In this document: piece by piece, positions 16,364 to 24,427 of the stretch
Layout of the letters: each line of letters begins with the position of its first letter
Position numbering within the stretch: position 1 is the stretch's first letter
DNA from: Sphingomonas sp. dw_22
Lineage (GTDB): Bacteria > Pseudomonadota > Alphaproteobacteria > Sphingomonadales > Sphingomonadaceae
Reading direction: 5' to 3'
DNA: 64,000 nucleotides
Assembly (NCBI RefSeq): GCF_018449795.1
Contig: NZ_JAAVVE010000018.1
Coordinates: 1 to 64,000 of the forward strand
The notes under the pieces: model-generated
Databases searched by the model: none
Seen by the model: the letters and a program-made list of their open reading frames with translations, nothing else
What the model was told of the DNA's origin: nothing
Position numbers and translations under genes: made by a program

Positions 16364-18090
16364 CAGGCGCGGGGGCCCTTGGGCGGACCCTTGCGATAGG
16401 GCTTGGGCTGGTGGCGCGGCGCCGGACGGCCGGCGTTCGGGCCGTTGCGCTGCGGGGGGCGGGGACCGCGCGGGGGGCCGTCGTCATGCGCCGGCCCCTG
16501 CGAGGGCTCGATGCGGACATCGTCCTCGCCATCGGCGGTGCGGGCGAGCGCGGCCTGGAACTTGGCAGCCAGCGCGCGGGGCACCTGGAAGTTGGTCTCG
16601 TTCTGGGCGATGCGGATCGCGCCGACCTCGTTCTTGGTGATGTTGCCGCGACGGCAGATCAGCGGCAGGATCCAGCGCGCATCGGCATTCTGGCGGCGGC
16701 CGATGTCCAAGCGGAACCAGGCGATGTCCTCGAAACCGGGACGGTGGCGCTCCTGCTGCGCGGCGCGGCGGGCCTCGGGGGATTGGTCGGCCAGTTCCTC
16801 GGGCTGCGGCATCGCATTGCGGTGCGCGCGAACGAGCGCGGCGGCGATGTCCTCCGGGCTCTTCTCTGCCATCAGGCGCTCGGCGAGCGTGCGATCCTCG
16901 TCGTCGTACTCGACCGGTTCGAGCAAGGCTGCGATCAGGCGCTCGCGATCGCTGGCGCGGATCTGTTCGGGCGTCGGTGCCTCGACCCATTCCGCGTTGA
17001 TCCGCGCGCCGCGCAGCATCGCCTCGACCCGGCGGCGGCGCGGATAGGGAACGATCAGGACGGCGGTGCCCTTCTTGCCCGCGCGGCCGGTGCGGCCCGA
17101 ACGGTGCTGAAGCGTTTCGGCGTCGCGCGGCAGCTCGACATGGATGACCAGGGTGAGCGTCGGCAGATCGATGCCGCGCGCGGCGACGTCGGTCGCGACG
17201 CAGACTCGGGCGCGGCGGTCGCGTAGCGCCTGGAGCGCGGCGTTGCGTTCGTTCTGGCTATGCTCGCCCGACAGCGCGACCGCGGCGAATCCACGCTCGA
17301 CCAGGCTGGCGTGGAGATGGCGGACATTGTCGCGCGTGGCGCAGAACAGGATCGCCGTCTCGGCCTCGTAGAGGCGCAGCAGGTTGATGACGGCATGTTC
17401 GATGTCGGACGGACTGACGGTGACCGCCTGATAGGCGATGTCGCCATGGCCGCGATCCTCGCCCACGGTCGAGATGCGCAGCGCGTCGTGCTGATAGCGC
17501 TTGGCGAGGGCGACGATCGGCTTGGGCATCGTCGCGGAGAAGAGCATCGTGCGGCGCTCTTTCGGCGTCGCGTCGAGGATTTCCTCGAGATCCTCGCGGA
17601 AGCCCATGTCGAGCATCTCGTCGGCCTCGTCGAGCACGGCGACGCGCAGCCCCGACAGGTTGAGCGCGCCGCGTTCGAGATGGTCGCGCAGGCGCCCCGG
17701 CGTGCCGACGACGATATGCGCGCCATAGCCGAGGTTGCGGCGTTCCTTCGAGGCGTCCATGCCGCCGACGCAGGTGGCGATGCGCGCGCCGGCCGGGCCA
17801 TAGAGCCAGATCAGCTCGCGGCTAACCTGAAGCGCGAGCTCGCGAGTGGGGGCGATGACGAGCGCAAGCGGCTCACGGCTGGGCGCGACGCGATCGCCGT
17901 CGGGGATGAGCTGGGCGGCCATCGCCATGCCGAAGGCGACGGTCTTGCCGGAGCCGGTCTGCGCGGAGACGACCAGGTCGCGGCCGACGGCCTCGGGTTC
18001 AAGCACGGCGGCCTGGACCGGAGTGGGAGCCGTATAGCCGCGCGCGGCGAGCGCCTCGGAAAGAAGCGGGGGGAGCTGGGTAAAGGACAT
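16363..18090 (-). CDS. DEAD-box ATP-dependent RNA helicase with DbpA-type RNA-binding domain
   Basis: 575 residues from ATG 18090 (an upstream in-frame start adds 12 residues outside the family). Helicase motifs in order: AQTGSGKT (I), PTRELALQ (Ia), GTPGRLRDHL (Ib), DEADEMLDMGF (II, DEAD), FSATMP (III), ARGIDLP (V), HRSGRTGRAG (VI). A DbpA/CsdA-like RNA-binding domain is at about 455-530 (WFRLDIGRRQNADARWILPLI). The tail of about 50 residues is rich in Arg, Gly and Pro. Probable role is ribosome assembly or mRNA turnover, with yaiI downstream in the same transcript. Confidence 0.93.
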   Translation of the reverse strand: MSFTQLPPLLSEALAARGYTAPTPVQAAVLEPEAVGRDLVVSAQTGSGKTVAFGMAMAAQLIPDGDRVAPSREPLALVIAPTRELALQVSRELIWLYGPAGARIATCVGGMDASKERRNLGYGAHIVVGTPGRLRDHLERGALNLSGLRVAVLDEADEMLDMGFREDLEEILDATPKERRTMLFSATMPKPIVALAKRYQHDALRISTVGEDRGHGDIAYQAVTVSPSDIEHAVINLLRLYEAETAILFCATRDNVRHLHASLVERGFAAVALSGEHSQNERNAALQALRDRRARVCVATDVAARGIDLPTLTLVIHVELPRDAETLQHRSGRTGRAGKKGTAVLIVPYPRRRRVEAMLRGARINAEWVEAPTPEQIRASDRERLIAALLEPVEYDDEDRTLAERLMAEKSPEDIAAALVRAHRNAMPQPEELADQSPEARRAAQQERHRPGFEDIAWFRLDIGRRQNADARWILPLICRRGNITKNEVGAIRIAQNETNFQVPRALAAKFQAALARTADGEDDVRIEPSQGPAHDDGPPRGPRPPQRNGPNAGRPAPRHQPKPYRKGPPKGPRA

Positions 18091-18139
18091 GTTTCGCTTA
18101 AATGGGGGGTGCGGGTCTGGCCGCAATAAGCTGGCCCCC

Positions 18140-18403
18140 TTAGCCGCGATTGAGCTTCCACGCCAGCGTTAGATAATCCTCGGCTGCCTTGCGCAGCGCG
18201 GGATCCTTTTCGAACGCCTCGGCCGGGGGCGGCGCGGTGCCCAGCGCCTCCATCAGTGACCAGAGCGCGAAGCGGCGGCTGGGCTCGCGTTCGGTGCCGA
18301 AATCCACCGCCAGGCGATGATCGCCCGCGGCACGCGCGGCGGGATCGATCGCATCGAGATCGTCGGTGCCGAAATAGTGCAGGAGGAGCGCGTCGAGGTC
18401 CAT
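18140..18403 (-). CDS. Small conserved-looking protein of unknown function downstream of nagA
   Basis: 87 residues, acidic N-terminal half (MDLDALLLHYFGTDDLDAIDP) and a helical C-terminal half (ALRKAAEDYLTLAWKLNRG). No signal peptide or membrane segment. The start ATG directly abuts the nagA stop codon, so it is probably the last gene of the regulator/deaminase/nagA operon. I do not recognise the family. Codon use matches the neighbours, which supports a real gene. Confidence 0.65.
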   Translation of the reverse strand: MDLDALLLHYFGTDDLDAIDPAARAAGDHRLAVDFGTEREPSRRFALWSLMEALGTAPPPAEAFEKDPALRKAAEDYLTLAWKLNRG

Positions 18404-19579
18404 TCAGGCGGAAGCCGTGAAGGGCTGCGCTTGTTCCACGTCCTTGTCGCCGACGCCCGCGATCCAAGTGCCGGCGATCCGGAGCGAATCGTTGAGCGCC
18501 ACGAAATCGGCGGCCTGGCCGGGTGCGATCCGGCCACGTTCGGTGGTCAGGCGCAGGAGCCTGGCGGGGGAGCGGCTGGCCATGGCGATAGCGGTCGCCA
18601 GCGAGACGCCCAGCATCGACACGGCGTTGCGCACCGCCGAGGCCATGTCGAGATTCGAGCCCGCCAGCGTGCCGTCGGCATCGGTGCACATACCCCCGCG
18701 CACCAGGATGCGGCGGCCTTGCAGCGTGAACTCGCTCGCATCGCTGCCGACCGAGGGCATGGCGTCGGTCACCAGCATCAGCGATTCGGGCGGCTTGCAG
18801 CGCAGCGCCAGCTTGAGCGTGACCGGGCTGACATGATGGCCGTCGACGATGATCCCGGCGATCAGGTCGTCCCGCTCCAGCGCCGCGCCGACCAGGCCGG
18901 GCGCGCGCGAGGTGAGCGGGGACATGGCGTTGAACAGGTGCGTGATGCCAGTGAGCCCGGCCCCGGCGGCGGCGATCGCCTGCTCATAGGTGGCGTTGCT
19001 GTGGCCTGCCGCGACGATCACGCCGGCATCGACCAGGCGCCGGATCACGTCGGGCGAGGTCTGCTCGGGCGCCAGTGTGACCAGCGTGCGGCCGTGCTTG
19101 AGCGAGGTGAGGACGCCCAGGCTCTCCTCGTCGATCCGGCGGATCTTCTCGGGCAGGTGGATGCCGCGCCGGTCGATGTTGAGGAAGGGCCCCTCGATAT
19201 GGATGCCGAGCACGCCGGGCACGCCCGCTTCGATCGCCGCGTCCACCGCAGCGACGGCGCGGCGAACCACCGAAATATCATCGCTAATGAGAGTCGGTAG
19301 CAGGCCGATAGTGCCGAAGCGGCGATGCGCGGCAGCGATCGCGGCGATGCCTTCGATCGTGGGTTCGTCGTTGAACAGCACGCCGCCGCCGCCATTGACC
19401 TGGGTATCGATGAAGCCGGGGACGAGCATCCGGCCGGCAAGGTCGTGGCGGACGGCGTTGGCGGGAAGATCGGCGGCCGGCAGGATCGCGGCGATGCGGC
19501 CATCCTCGACCAGCACCGCGACATCGTCGCGAAACCCCTCCGCGAGCAGGACGCGGCCATTGACGAAAGCACTGGCCAT
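18404..19579 (-). CDS. nagA: N-acetylglucosamine-6-phosphate deacetylase
   Basis: 391 residues from ATG 19579. Amidohydrolase-fold enzyme that converts GlcNAc-6-P to glucosamine-6-P and acetate in the cytoplasm. Motifs: VPGFIDTQVNGGGG near residue 60, IHIEGPFLN (metal-binding Glu), AGHSNATY and THLFNAMSPL (metal/substrate His), and LVTDAMPSVG (catalytic Asp). The ATG overlaps the stop of the SIS-domain gene by one base, showing translational coupling. It supplies the substrate for the SIS-type deaminase next to it. Confidence 0.95.
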   Translation of the reverse strand: MASAFVNGRVLLAEGFRDDVAVLVEDGRIAAILPAADLPANAVRHDLAGRMLVPGFIDTQVNGGGGVLFNDEPTIEGIAAIAAAHRRFGTIGLLPTLISDDISVVRRAVAAVDAAIEAGVPGVLGIHIEGPFLNIDRRGIHLPEKIRRIDEESLGVLTSLKHGRTLVTLAPEQTSPDVIRRLVDAGVIVAAGHSNATYEQAIAAAGAGLTGITHLFNAMSPLTSRAPGLVGAALERDDLIAGIIVDGHHVSPVTLKLALRCKPPESLMLVTDAMPSVGSDASEFTLQGRRILVRGGMCTDADGTLAGSNLDMASAVRNAVSMLGVSLATAIAMASRSPARLLRLTTERGRIAPGQAADFVALNDSLRIAGTWIAGVGDKDVEQAQPFTASA

Positions 19580-20610
19580 CAGACGGTCTCGGTCACTTTC
19601 GCAAGGCTGGGCGGGCGATCGGGATCGAAGCCGCGTTTGAGCGATAGCGCATTTGCTGCGCGGTAAAAGGCCTGGATCTGCAACATCGGCTCGATCGCGG
19701 GATGCGCGGCCGGATGCGGGAGCTGGATCGCGCCGGCGACCGCGCCGCCGCTGACCAGCACTTCGCCGCCCCGCGCGAGGACATCGGCGACCAGCTCGTC
19801 CACGCCGTCGGCGGTCTCGTCGCCCTGGCGGAAGACCAGCAAGGGAAAGTCCGGACCGACCAGCGCCATCGGGCCGTGGCGGACCTCGGCGGCGCTGAAC
19901 GCCTCCGCGTGCAGCCCGCAGGTCTCCTTGAACTTGAGCGCTGCTTCCTGGGCGATGCCGAAGCCGACGCCGCGGCCGATCACATAGAGGCCGCGCGCCT
20001 TGTGCAGCCGCTCGACCAGCGGCGACCAATCGCATTCCCATGCCGTGCGCAGCAGGGCGGGGGAGGCAGTTACCGCTGCGAGCAGCTCGGCATCGTCGGC
20101 CCAGCGCGTTACGAGATGGAGCAGGCCGGCGAGGCTGGCGATATAGGATTTGGTCGCGGCGACGCTCAGCTCGGGGCCGGCGTGGAGCGGCAGCGTCACG
20201 TCCGATTCGGTGGCGAGCGGCGAATCCTCGACATTGACAAGTGCGAGCGTGCGGGCGCCGCCCTGCTTCGCGGCGCGCATGGCGGAAAGGATGTCGGGGC
20301 TCTTGCCCGATTGCGAGATGCCGATCGCGAGCATGCCGGAGAAATCGGTGGCGGTGCCGTAGATCGAGGAGACCGAAGGCGCGGCGGAGGTGGTCAGGAT
20401 GCCGAGGCGCGTCTCGATCAGATATTTGGCGAAGGTCGCGGCATGATCCGAACTGCCGCGCGCGCAGGTGAGCACGCCGCGCACATGCTGCGCGCGCAGA
20501 TCGGCGGCGAGCGCGGCTACAGCCTCGGCATTGGCCGCAAGCTGGCGCGCGACGGCGTTGGCGGCATCGGCCGCTTCCTGGAACATCCGGGTCGTTTGCG
20601 GATCGGCCAT
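19579..20610 (-). CDS. nagB-II: SIS-domain glucosamine-6-phosphate deaminase (NagB-II type)
   Basis: 343 residues from ATG 20610. Two SIS domains resemble the isomerase half of GlmS: CARGSSDHAATFAKYL and IGISQSGKSPD in the first, ending in the GlmS/AgaS-like tail FDPDRPPSLAKVTETV. The glutaminase domain of GlmS is absent, as expected for a deaminase. In nag loci that lack classical nagB this protein converts glucosamine-6-P to fructose-6-P and ammonia; no classical nagB is present here, which supports the assignment. It starts 4 bases after the GntR regulator stop and overlaps nagA by one base. Confidence 0.88.
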   Translation of the reverse strand: MADPQTTRMFQEAADAANAVARQLAANAEAVAALAADLRAQHVRGVLTCARGSSDHAATFAKYLIETRLGILTTSAAPSVSSIYGTATDFSGMLAIGISQSGKSPDILSAMRAAKQGGARTLALVNVEDSPLATESDVTLPLHAGPELSVAATKSYIASLAGLLHLVTRWADDAELLAAVTASPALLRTAWECDWSPLVERLHKARGLYVIGRGVGFGIAQEAALKFKETCGLHAEAFSAAEVRHGPMALVGPDFPLLVFRQGDETADGVDELVADVLARGGEVLVSGGAVAGAIQLPHPAAHPAIEPMLQIQAFYRAANALSLKRGFDPDRPPSLAKVTETV

Positions 20611-20614
20611 CGCT

Positions 20615-21358
20615 TCAGCCTCGCGTATCCAGTTCGGCGACGAAATCATAGGCGTCGCCGCGATACCAGCTCTGCGTCGCCTCGATCACGCGCCCATCGG
20701 AAAGGAATCCACGCCGCTCGATGTAAAGCCCCGGCGCGCCGGCTTCGATCCCGAGCAATTTGGCCTGCTCGGCGTTGAACAGCACCGCGCGCAGCCGCTG
20801 GAGCGCCCGCACGGGGCGGTTTCCCGCGGCCTCCAGCGCGGCATAGAGCGAGGAGCCGACCGTCTCGATATCTTCGAAGCCGAAGCCGGGGATCGTCGCA
20901 TGCTCGAGCGCCATCGCGACATCGTCGGCATAGCGGATGCGATTGAAGCGGAAGACGGCGGCGCCGGGGCTGAGGCCGAGCGTCAGCGCCTCGTCGGGCG
21001 TCACCGCGCCTTCGGTGCGGCTCAGCCATTCGCTGCGCACGATGCGCCCGCGCGCGGCCATATCCTCGGAGAAGGAGGAGAGCTTGGCGAACTGCTTCTC
21101 GACGCGGCTCGCGACGAAAGTGCCCGCGCCGTGGCGGCGGACCAGCAGTCCCTCGTCGACCAGAGCGTCGAGCGCCTTGCGCAGCGTGATCCGCGAGACG
21201 GAGAGGTCCGCGGCAAGGTCGCGCTCGGGCGGCAGCGCCTCATTGGGCTTGAGCACCTGATCGCGCAGCGCCTCGCGCAACGCATCCTCGATCCGCCGAT
21301 ACAGCGGACCGCCACCGGACCCATCCAGGGGTTTTATTCTCTCGGCCAGCAGCGGCAT
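20615..21358 (-). CDS. GntR/HutC-family regulator of the nag locus
   Basis: 247 residues. An N-terminal winged helix (PLYRRIEDALREALRD; LSVSRITLRKALDALVDEGLL; HGAGTFVA) is joined to a UTRA ligand domain (residues about 90-240, ending FVAELDTRG). It is first in the operon with the SIS deaminase and nagA, and divergent from the TBDR. ATACCA/TGGTAT repeats in the intervening 207 bases are its probable operators. A phosphorylated amino sugar such as GlcN-6-P or GlcNAc-6-P is the likely inducer by analogy with NagR/NagQ-type HutC regulators. Confidence 0.9.
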   Translation of the reverse strand: MPLLAERIKPLDGSGGGPLYRRIEDALREALRDQVLKPNEALPPERDLAADLSVSRITLRKALDALVDEGLLVRRHGAGTFVASRVEKQFAKLSSFSEDMAARGRIVRSEWLSRTEGAVTPDEALTLGLSPGAAVFRFNRIRYADDVAMALEHATIPGFGFEDIETVGSSLYAALEAAGNRPVRALQRLRAVLFNAEQAKLLGIEAGAPGLYIERRGFLSDGRVIEATQSWYRGDAYDFVAELDTRG

Positions 21359-21401
21359 CTCGGCTCCACCATTGGGCGTGTCGTCGCCCGACGCAACACT
21401 A

Positions 21402-21418
21402 ATACCAATGGGATACCA
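21402..21418. promoter_or_regulatory. Probable GntR operator 1 (nag regulator promoter)
   Basis: Two ATACCA half-sites in direct orientation (21402-21407 and 21413-21418), start-to-start spacing 11 bases. On the minus strand a plausible promoter (CTGACA, 16 bases, TATTAG) spans the site, so binding would autoregulate the GntR operon. Confidence 0.55.
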
Positions 21419-21505
21419 GTTGTCAGCTAAAAAATTTCACTCCGCCGTCACATTGTTGAAAGAATCCCTCTTGACGCCTGAATTGGTCTGGCGGATGGTT
21501 CAGTT

Positions 21506-21524
21506 ATTGGTACGCAACTGGTAA
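21506..21524. promoter_or_regulatory. Probable GntR operator 2 (TBDR side)
   Basis: Two TGGTA half-sites (21508-21512 and 21519-21523), again 11 bases apart, in the opposite orientation to operator 1. The flanks match too: reversed, the site reads TACCAGTTGCGTACCA against TACCAATGGGATACCA in operator 1. Confidence 0.55.
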
Positions 21525-21535
21525 AGACGCAGGGC

Positions 21536-21547
21536 ATACCATGGTAT
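21536..21547. promoter_or_regulatory. Perfect 12-bp palindrome ATACCATGGTAT before the nag TBDR
   Basis: Both half-sites of operators 1 and 2 are joined here head to head. It lies 18 bases before the TBDR start, just upstream of its ribosome site, where a bound repressor would block transcription. Confidence 0.55.
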
Positions 21548-21565
21548 CATCGAAGGGGATGAGAC

Positions 21566-24292
21566 ATGCGGATTCGGGCACTACTTATCGGCACCGCCAG
21601 CAGCGTGGCGCTGCTTGCCAGCGCAGCACATGCGCAAAGCCAGGACACTGACGCGGCACCGGCGGCGGAAACCCAGGACAATGGCGAAATCGTCGTCACC
21701 GGCTTCCGCGCATCGCTGGCCGCGGCGATCGAGACCAAGCGCAACGCCGATGCGATCGTCGATTCGGTTTCGGCCGAGGATGTCGGCAAATTCCCCAACA
21801 CCAACGTCGCCGAGGCGCTGACGCTGGTTCCGGGCGTCACCGTCGACCGACAGTTCGGCCAGGGCGAGAAGGTCTCGATCCTCGGCACCGATCCGGCGCT
21901 CAACCGCACGCTGCTGAACGGCCAGACGGTCGCCTCGGCCGACTGGTTCATCCTCGATTCCCCCGGCCGTACCTTCAACTATGCGCTGCTCGCGCCGCAG
22001 CTTGTCGGCCGGGTGGATGTGTACAAGTCGCCCGAGGCGCGGATCGACGAAGGCTCGATCGGCGGCACGGTGAACGTCAACACGCGCCATCCGCTCGACC
22101 TGAAGCCGTTCACCCTCGCGGGCTCGCTCGGCTATCTCTACAATGACCGCTCCGAAAAGGGCGACATCCAGGGATCGATCCTGGGGAGCTGGCATAACGA
22201 ATCCGGCACGCTGGGCCTGCTCGCGTCGTTCCAGCGCAGCAAGGATCGCCTGCGCCGCGACGGCCTGGAAAGCTACGGCACGATCGGCGCGGACTTCTGG
22301 AGCGGCGTGAACGACGGCGGCGCCGGCAATTCGAGCCTGTTGCCGTTCCGCGACGAGGACGGCAACATCACCGCGCCGGCCAATTGCGTGGACGCCTGCG
22401 CGGCCACGCTCGCCGCCAATCCGGATGCCAAGTTCCCCAACGCGTTCGGCACTTCCTATTTCGAGCAGGATCGCGAGCGCCTGACCTATTCGGCCGAGGC
22501 GCAGTGGAAGCCGGTGCCCGAGCTGACGGTGAGCGTCGACTGGCTGCGCATCGACGCGACCTATGACAATCTCAACCAGTCGCTGTTCGCCTTCCCGGGC
22601 AATGTCTGGAACAGCGCCCGGCAGCTCACCGACCTGACCGTCGAGGACGGCATCGTCAAGCAGGCGAGCTTCACCCACGCGCTCTCGGTGCTCGACGCGC
22701 AATATCGCATCGCCGAGATGCATTCGCAGACCTTCCACGGCAAGCTCGCCTGGGAGGGCGTCAACTGGAACCTGAATGTCGAGGGCGGCGTCTCGGATGC
22801 CGATGGCGGCACCAAGCACCAGGTGTTCCTCGAATTCCTCAACTGGTCCGACTATACGGTCGACATCAGCGGCGCGCCGAAGAGCCCGGGCACGATCAGC
22901 TATCCGACCAACGTGCTCGGCAATCCGGCGGCGTTTGCGACCGATCCGGGCTGGAGCGGCAACCTGGTCGACAAGCCGACCACCGACAAGGAGCGCTACG
23001 GCCAGGCCGATCTGACCTTCAAGTTCGACGGTTCGCTGAAGAGCATCCAGATCGGCTATAAATATCGCCGCCACGAGACCGGTCAGCGCTATTCGGGCGT
23101 GACCGTCGCGGGCGTCAATGCCCCCGCCTCGCTGTTCGATCCGAGCACGGTGAAGGACAATTACCTGACCGGCTTCGACGGCATCAACGACCAGATGGCC
23201 GGCCGCTTCAAGATCGACGGCGATTCCATGGTCGATTATGTCGAGAGCGGCCAGTGGCTGCCCGCCGGCACGACCTTCCCGGTGCCGTCGCAATTCTCGG
23301 CCGCCGAGTTCACTGCCGGCAACTGGGACGTGACCGAGGATATCCACGCGGTCTATGCGCAGGTCAATTTCCAGCAGGGTCCGCTGCGCGGCAATATCGG
23401 CGCGCGCTACGTCAACACGTCGAGCGACAGCGTTGGGTTCGTCTGCAAGCCGGGCGCGCTGTGCAACTCCGAGCCCGATTGGGTGTGGCAGAGCACGAAG
23501 AAGAAATACGACAACCTGCTGCCCAGCATCAACATCGCGATCGACCTGAAGAAGGACCTGATCTTCCGCGCCGCGGCCTCACAGGTGATCTCGCGGCCGA
23601 ACTATGCCGACATGACCAATTATTTCTGGCTGTCGGACCAGATCCTGACCGGCGGCGGCGGCAATCCGAACCTCGATCCCTATGAATCGACCAACTACAA
23701 TGCGTCGCTCGAATGGTATTTCGCGCCGCGGGCGATCCTGTCGGCCGAAGTATTCTACAAGGACATCAGCAACTATATCCTCCAGCAGACCGCGCCGGAG
23801 CAGTATTTCAACCAGTCGACCGGCGGGGTGACGACCTATGATATCAGCCGCCCGTACAATGCGGGCTCGGCCGAGGTGAAAGGCTTCGCGGTCGCCTATC
23901 AGCAGAACCTGCCGCTGGGCTTCGGCGTGCTGGCGAACTACACCTATGCCGACGGCCATGGGCAGGACGGCGCCGACCTGCCGTATAATTCCAAGCATCA
24001 GGTGAGCTTCAGCCCGTTCTTCGAGAACGGACCGTTCGCGCTGCGCGGCACCTATACCTGGCGGTCGAAATATTTCACCGGCATCGACCGCGCCGACCAG
24101 ATGTATGTCCGCGACACCGCCAATGTGGACGTCTCGGCGACGTACAACATCACCAAGGAGATCGGCCTTACGATCTCGGGCATGAACCTGACCGACAGTC
24201 AGTACTATGCCTATGCCAACACGCCGCAATTGCCGCGCGGCGTCTACAAGACCGGGCGCAAGCTGCTCGCGACCGTCAACGTCAACTTCTGA
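21566..24292 (+). CDS. TonB-dependent receptor of the chitin/GlcNAc locus
   Basis: 908 residues with a signal peptide (cleavage near AHAQS, residue 24) and a TonB box EIVVTGFR at residues 41-48. The plug domain follows (VSAEDVGKFPNTNVAEAL; VYKSPEARIDEGSIGGTVNV), then a beta-barrel ending in VNVNF. The start has AGGGGA upstream. Divergent from the GntR-deaminase-nagA operon and followed by GH20 and PTS genes, it most likely imports chitooligosaccharides or GlcNAc across the outer membrane. Substrate is inferred from context only. Confidence 0.92.
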   Translation: MRIRALLIGTASSVALLASAAHAQSQDTDAAPAAETQDNGEIVVTGFRASLAAAIETKRNADAIVDSVSAEDVGKFPNTNVAEALTLVPGVTVDRQFGQGEKVSILGTDPALNRTLLNGQTVASADWFILDSPGRTFNYALLAPQLVGRVDVYKSPEARIDEGSIGGTVNVNTRHPLDLKPFTLAGSLGYLYNDRSEKGDIQGSILGSWHNESGTLGLLASFQRSKDRLRRDGLESYGTIGADFWSGVNDGGAGNSSLLPFRDEDGNITAPANCVDACAATLAANPDAKFPNAFGTSYFEQDRERLTYSAEAQWKPVPELTVSVDWLRIDATYDNLNQSLFAFPGNVWNSARQLTDLTVEDGIVKQASFTHALSVLDAQYRIAEMHSQTFHGKLAWEGVNWNLNVEGGVSDADGGTKHQVFLEFLNWSDYTVDISGAPKSPGTISYPTNVLGNPAAFATDPGWSGNLVDKPTTDKERYGQADLTFKFDGSLKSIQIGYKYRRHETGQRYSGVTVAGVNAPASLFDPSTVKDNYLTGFDGINDQMAGRFKIDGDSMVDYVESGQWLPAGTTFPVPSQFSAAEFTAGNWDVTEDIHAVYAQVNFQQGPLRGNIGARYVNTSSDSVGFVCKPGALCNSEPDWVWQSTKKKYDNLLPSINIAIDLKKDLIFRAAASQVISRPNYADMTNYFWLSDQILTGGGGNPNLDPYESTNYNASLEWYFAPRAILSAEVFYKDISNYILQQTAPEQYFNQSTGGVTTYDISRPYNAGSAEVKGFAVAYQQNLPLGFGVLANYTYADGHGQDGADLPYNSKHQVSFSPFFENGPFALRGTYTWRSKYFTGIDRADQMYVRDTANVDVSATYNITKEIGLTISGMNLTDSQYYAYANTPQLPRGVYKTGRKLLATVNVNF

Positions 24293-24314
24293 TCCTGACC
24301 TGGAAGCGCATGAC

Positions 24315-24368
24315 TGGGCGGTGGAATCGGGGAAGCCATGCTTCCTGCTTCCGCCGCCCATTTCTTTT
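24315..24368 (+). terminator. Intrinsic terminator or attenuator between the nag TBDR and GH20 genes
   Basis: A 12-bp stem with one G-U pair (24315-24326 with 24349-24360) encloses a smaller hairpin (GGAAG-CCATG-CTTCC, 24331-24345) and is followed by ATTTCTTTT (24360-24368). Because the locus continues on the same strand, it probably gives partial read-through, making more receptor than enzyme. Confidence 0.65.
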
Positions 24369-24427
24369 GTGCGGGCCGCGTTTGCGCATAAGCTCGCACG
24401 AATTCGACCGGCCGGGGATGTGACCGC

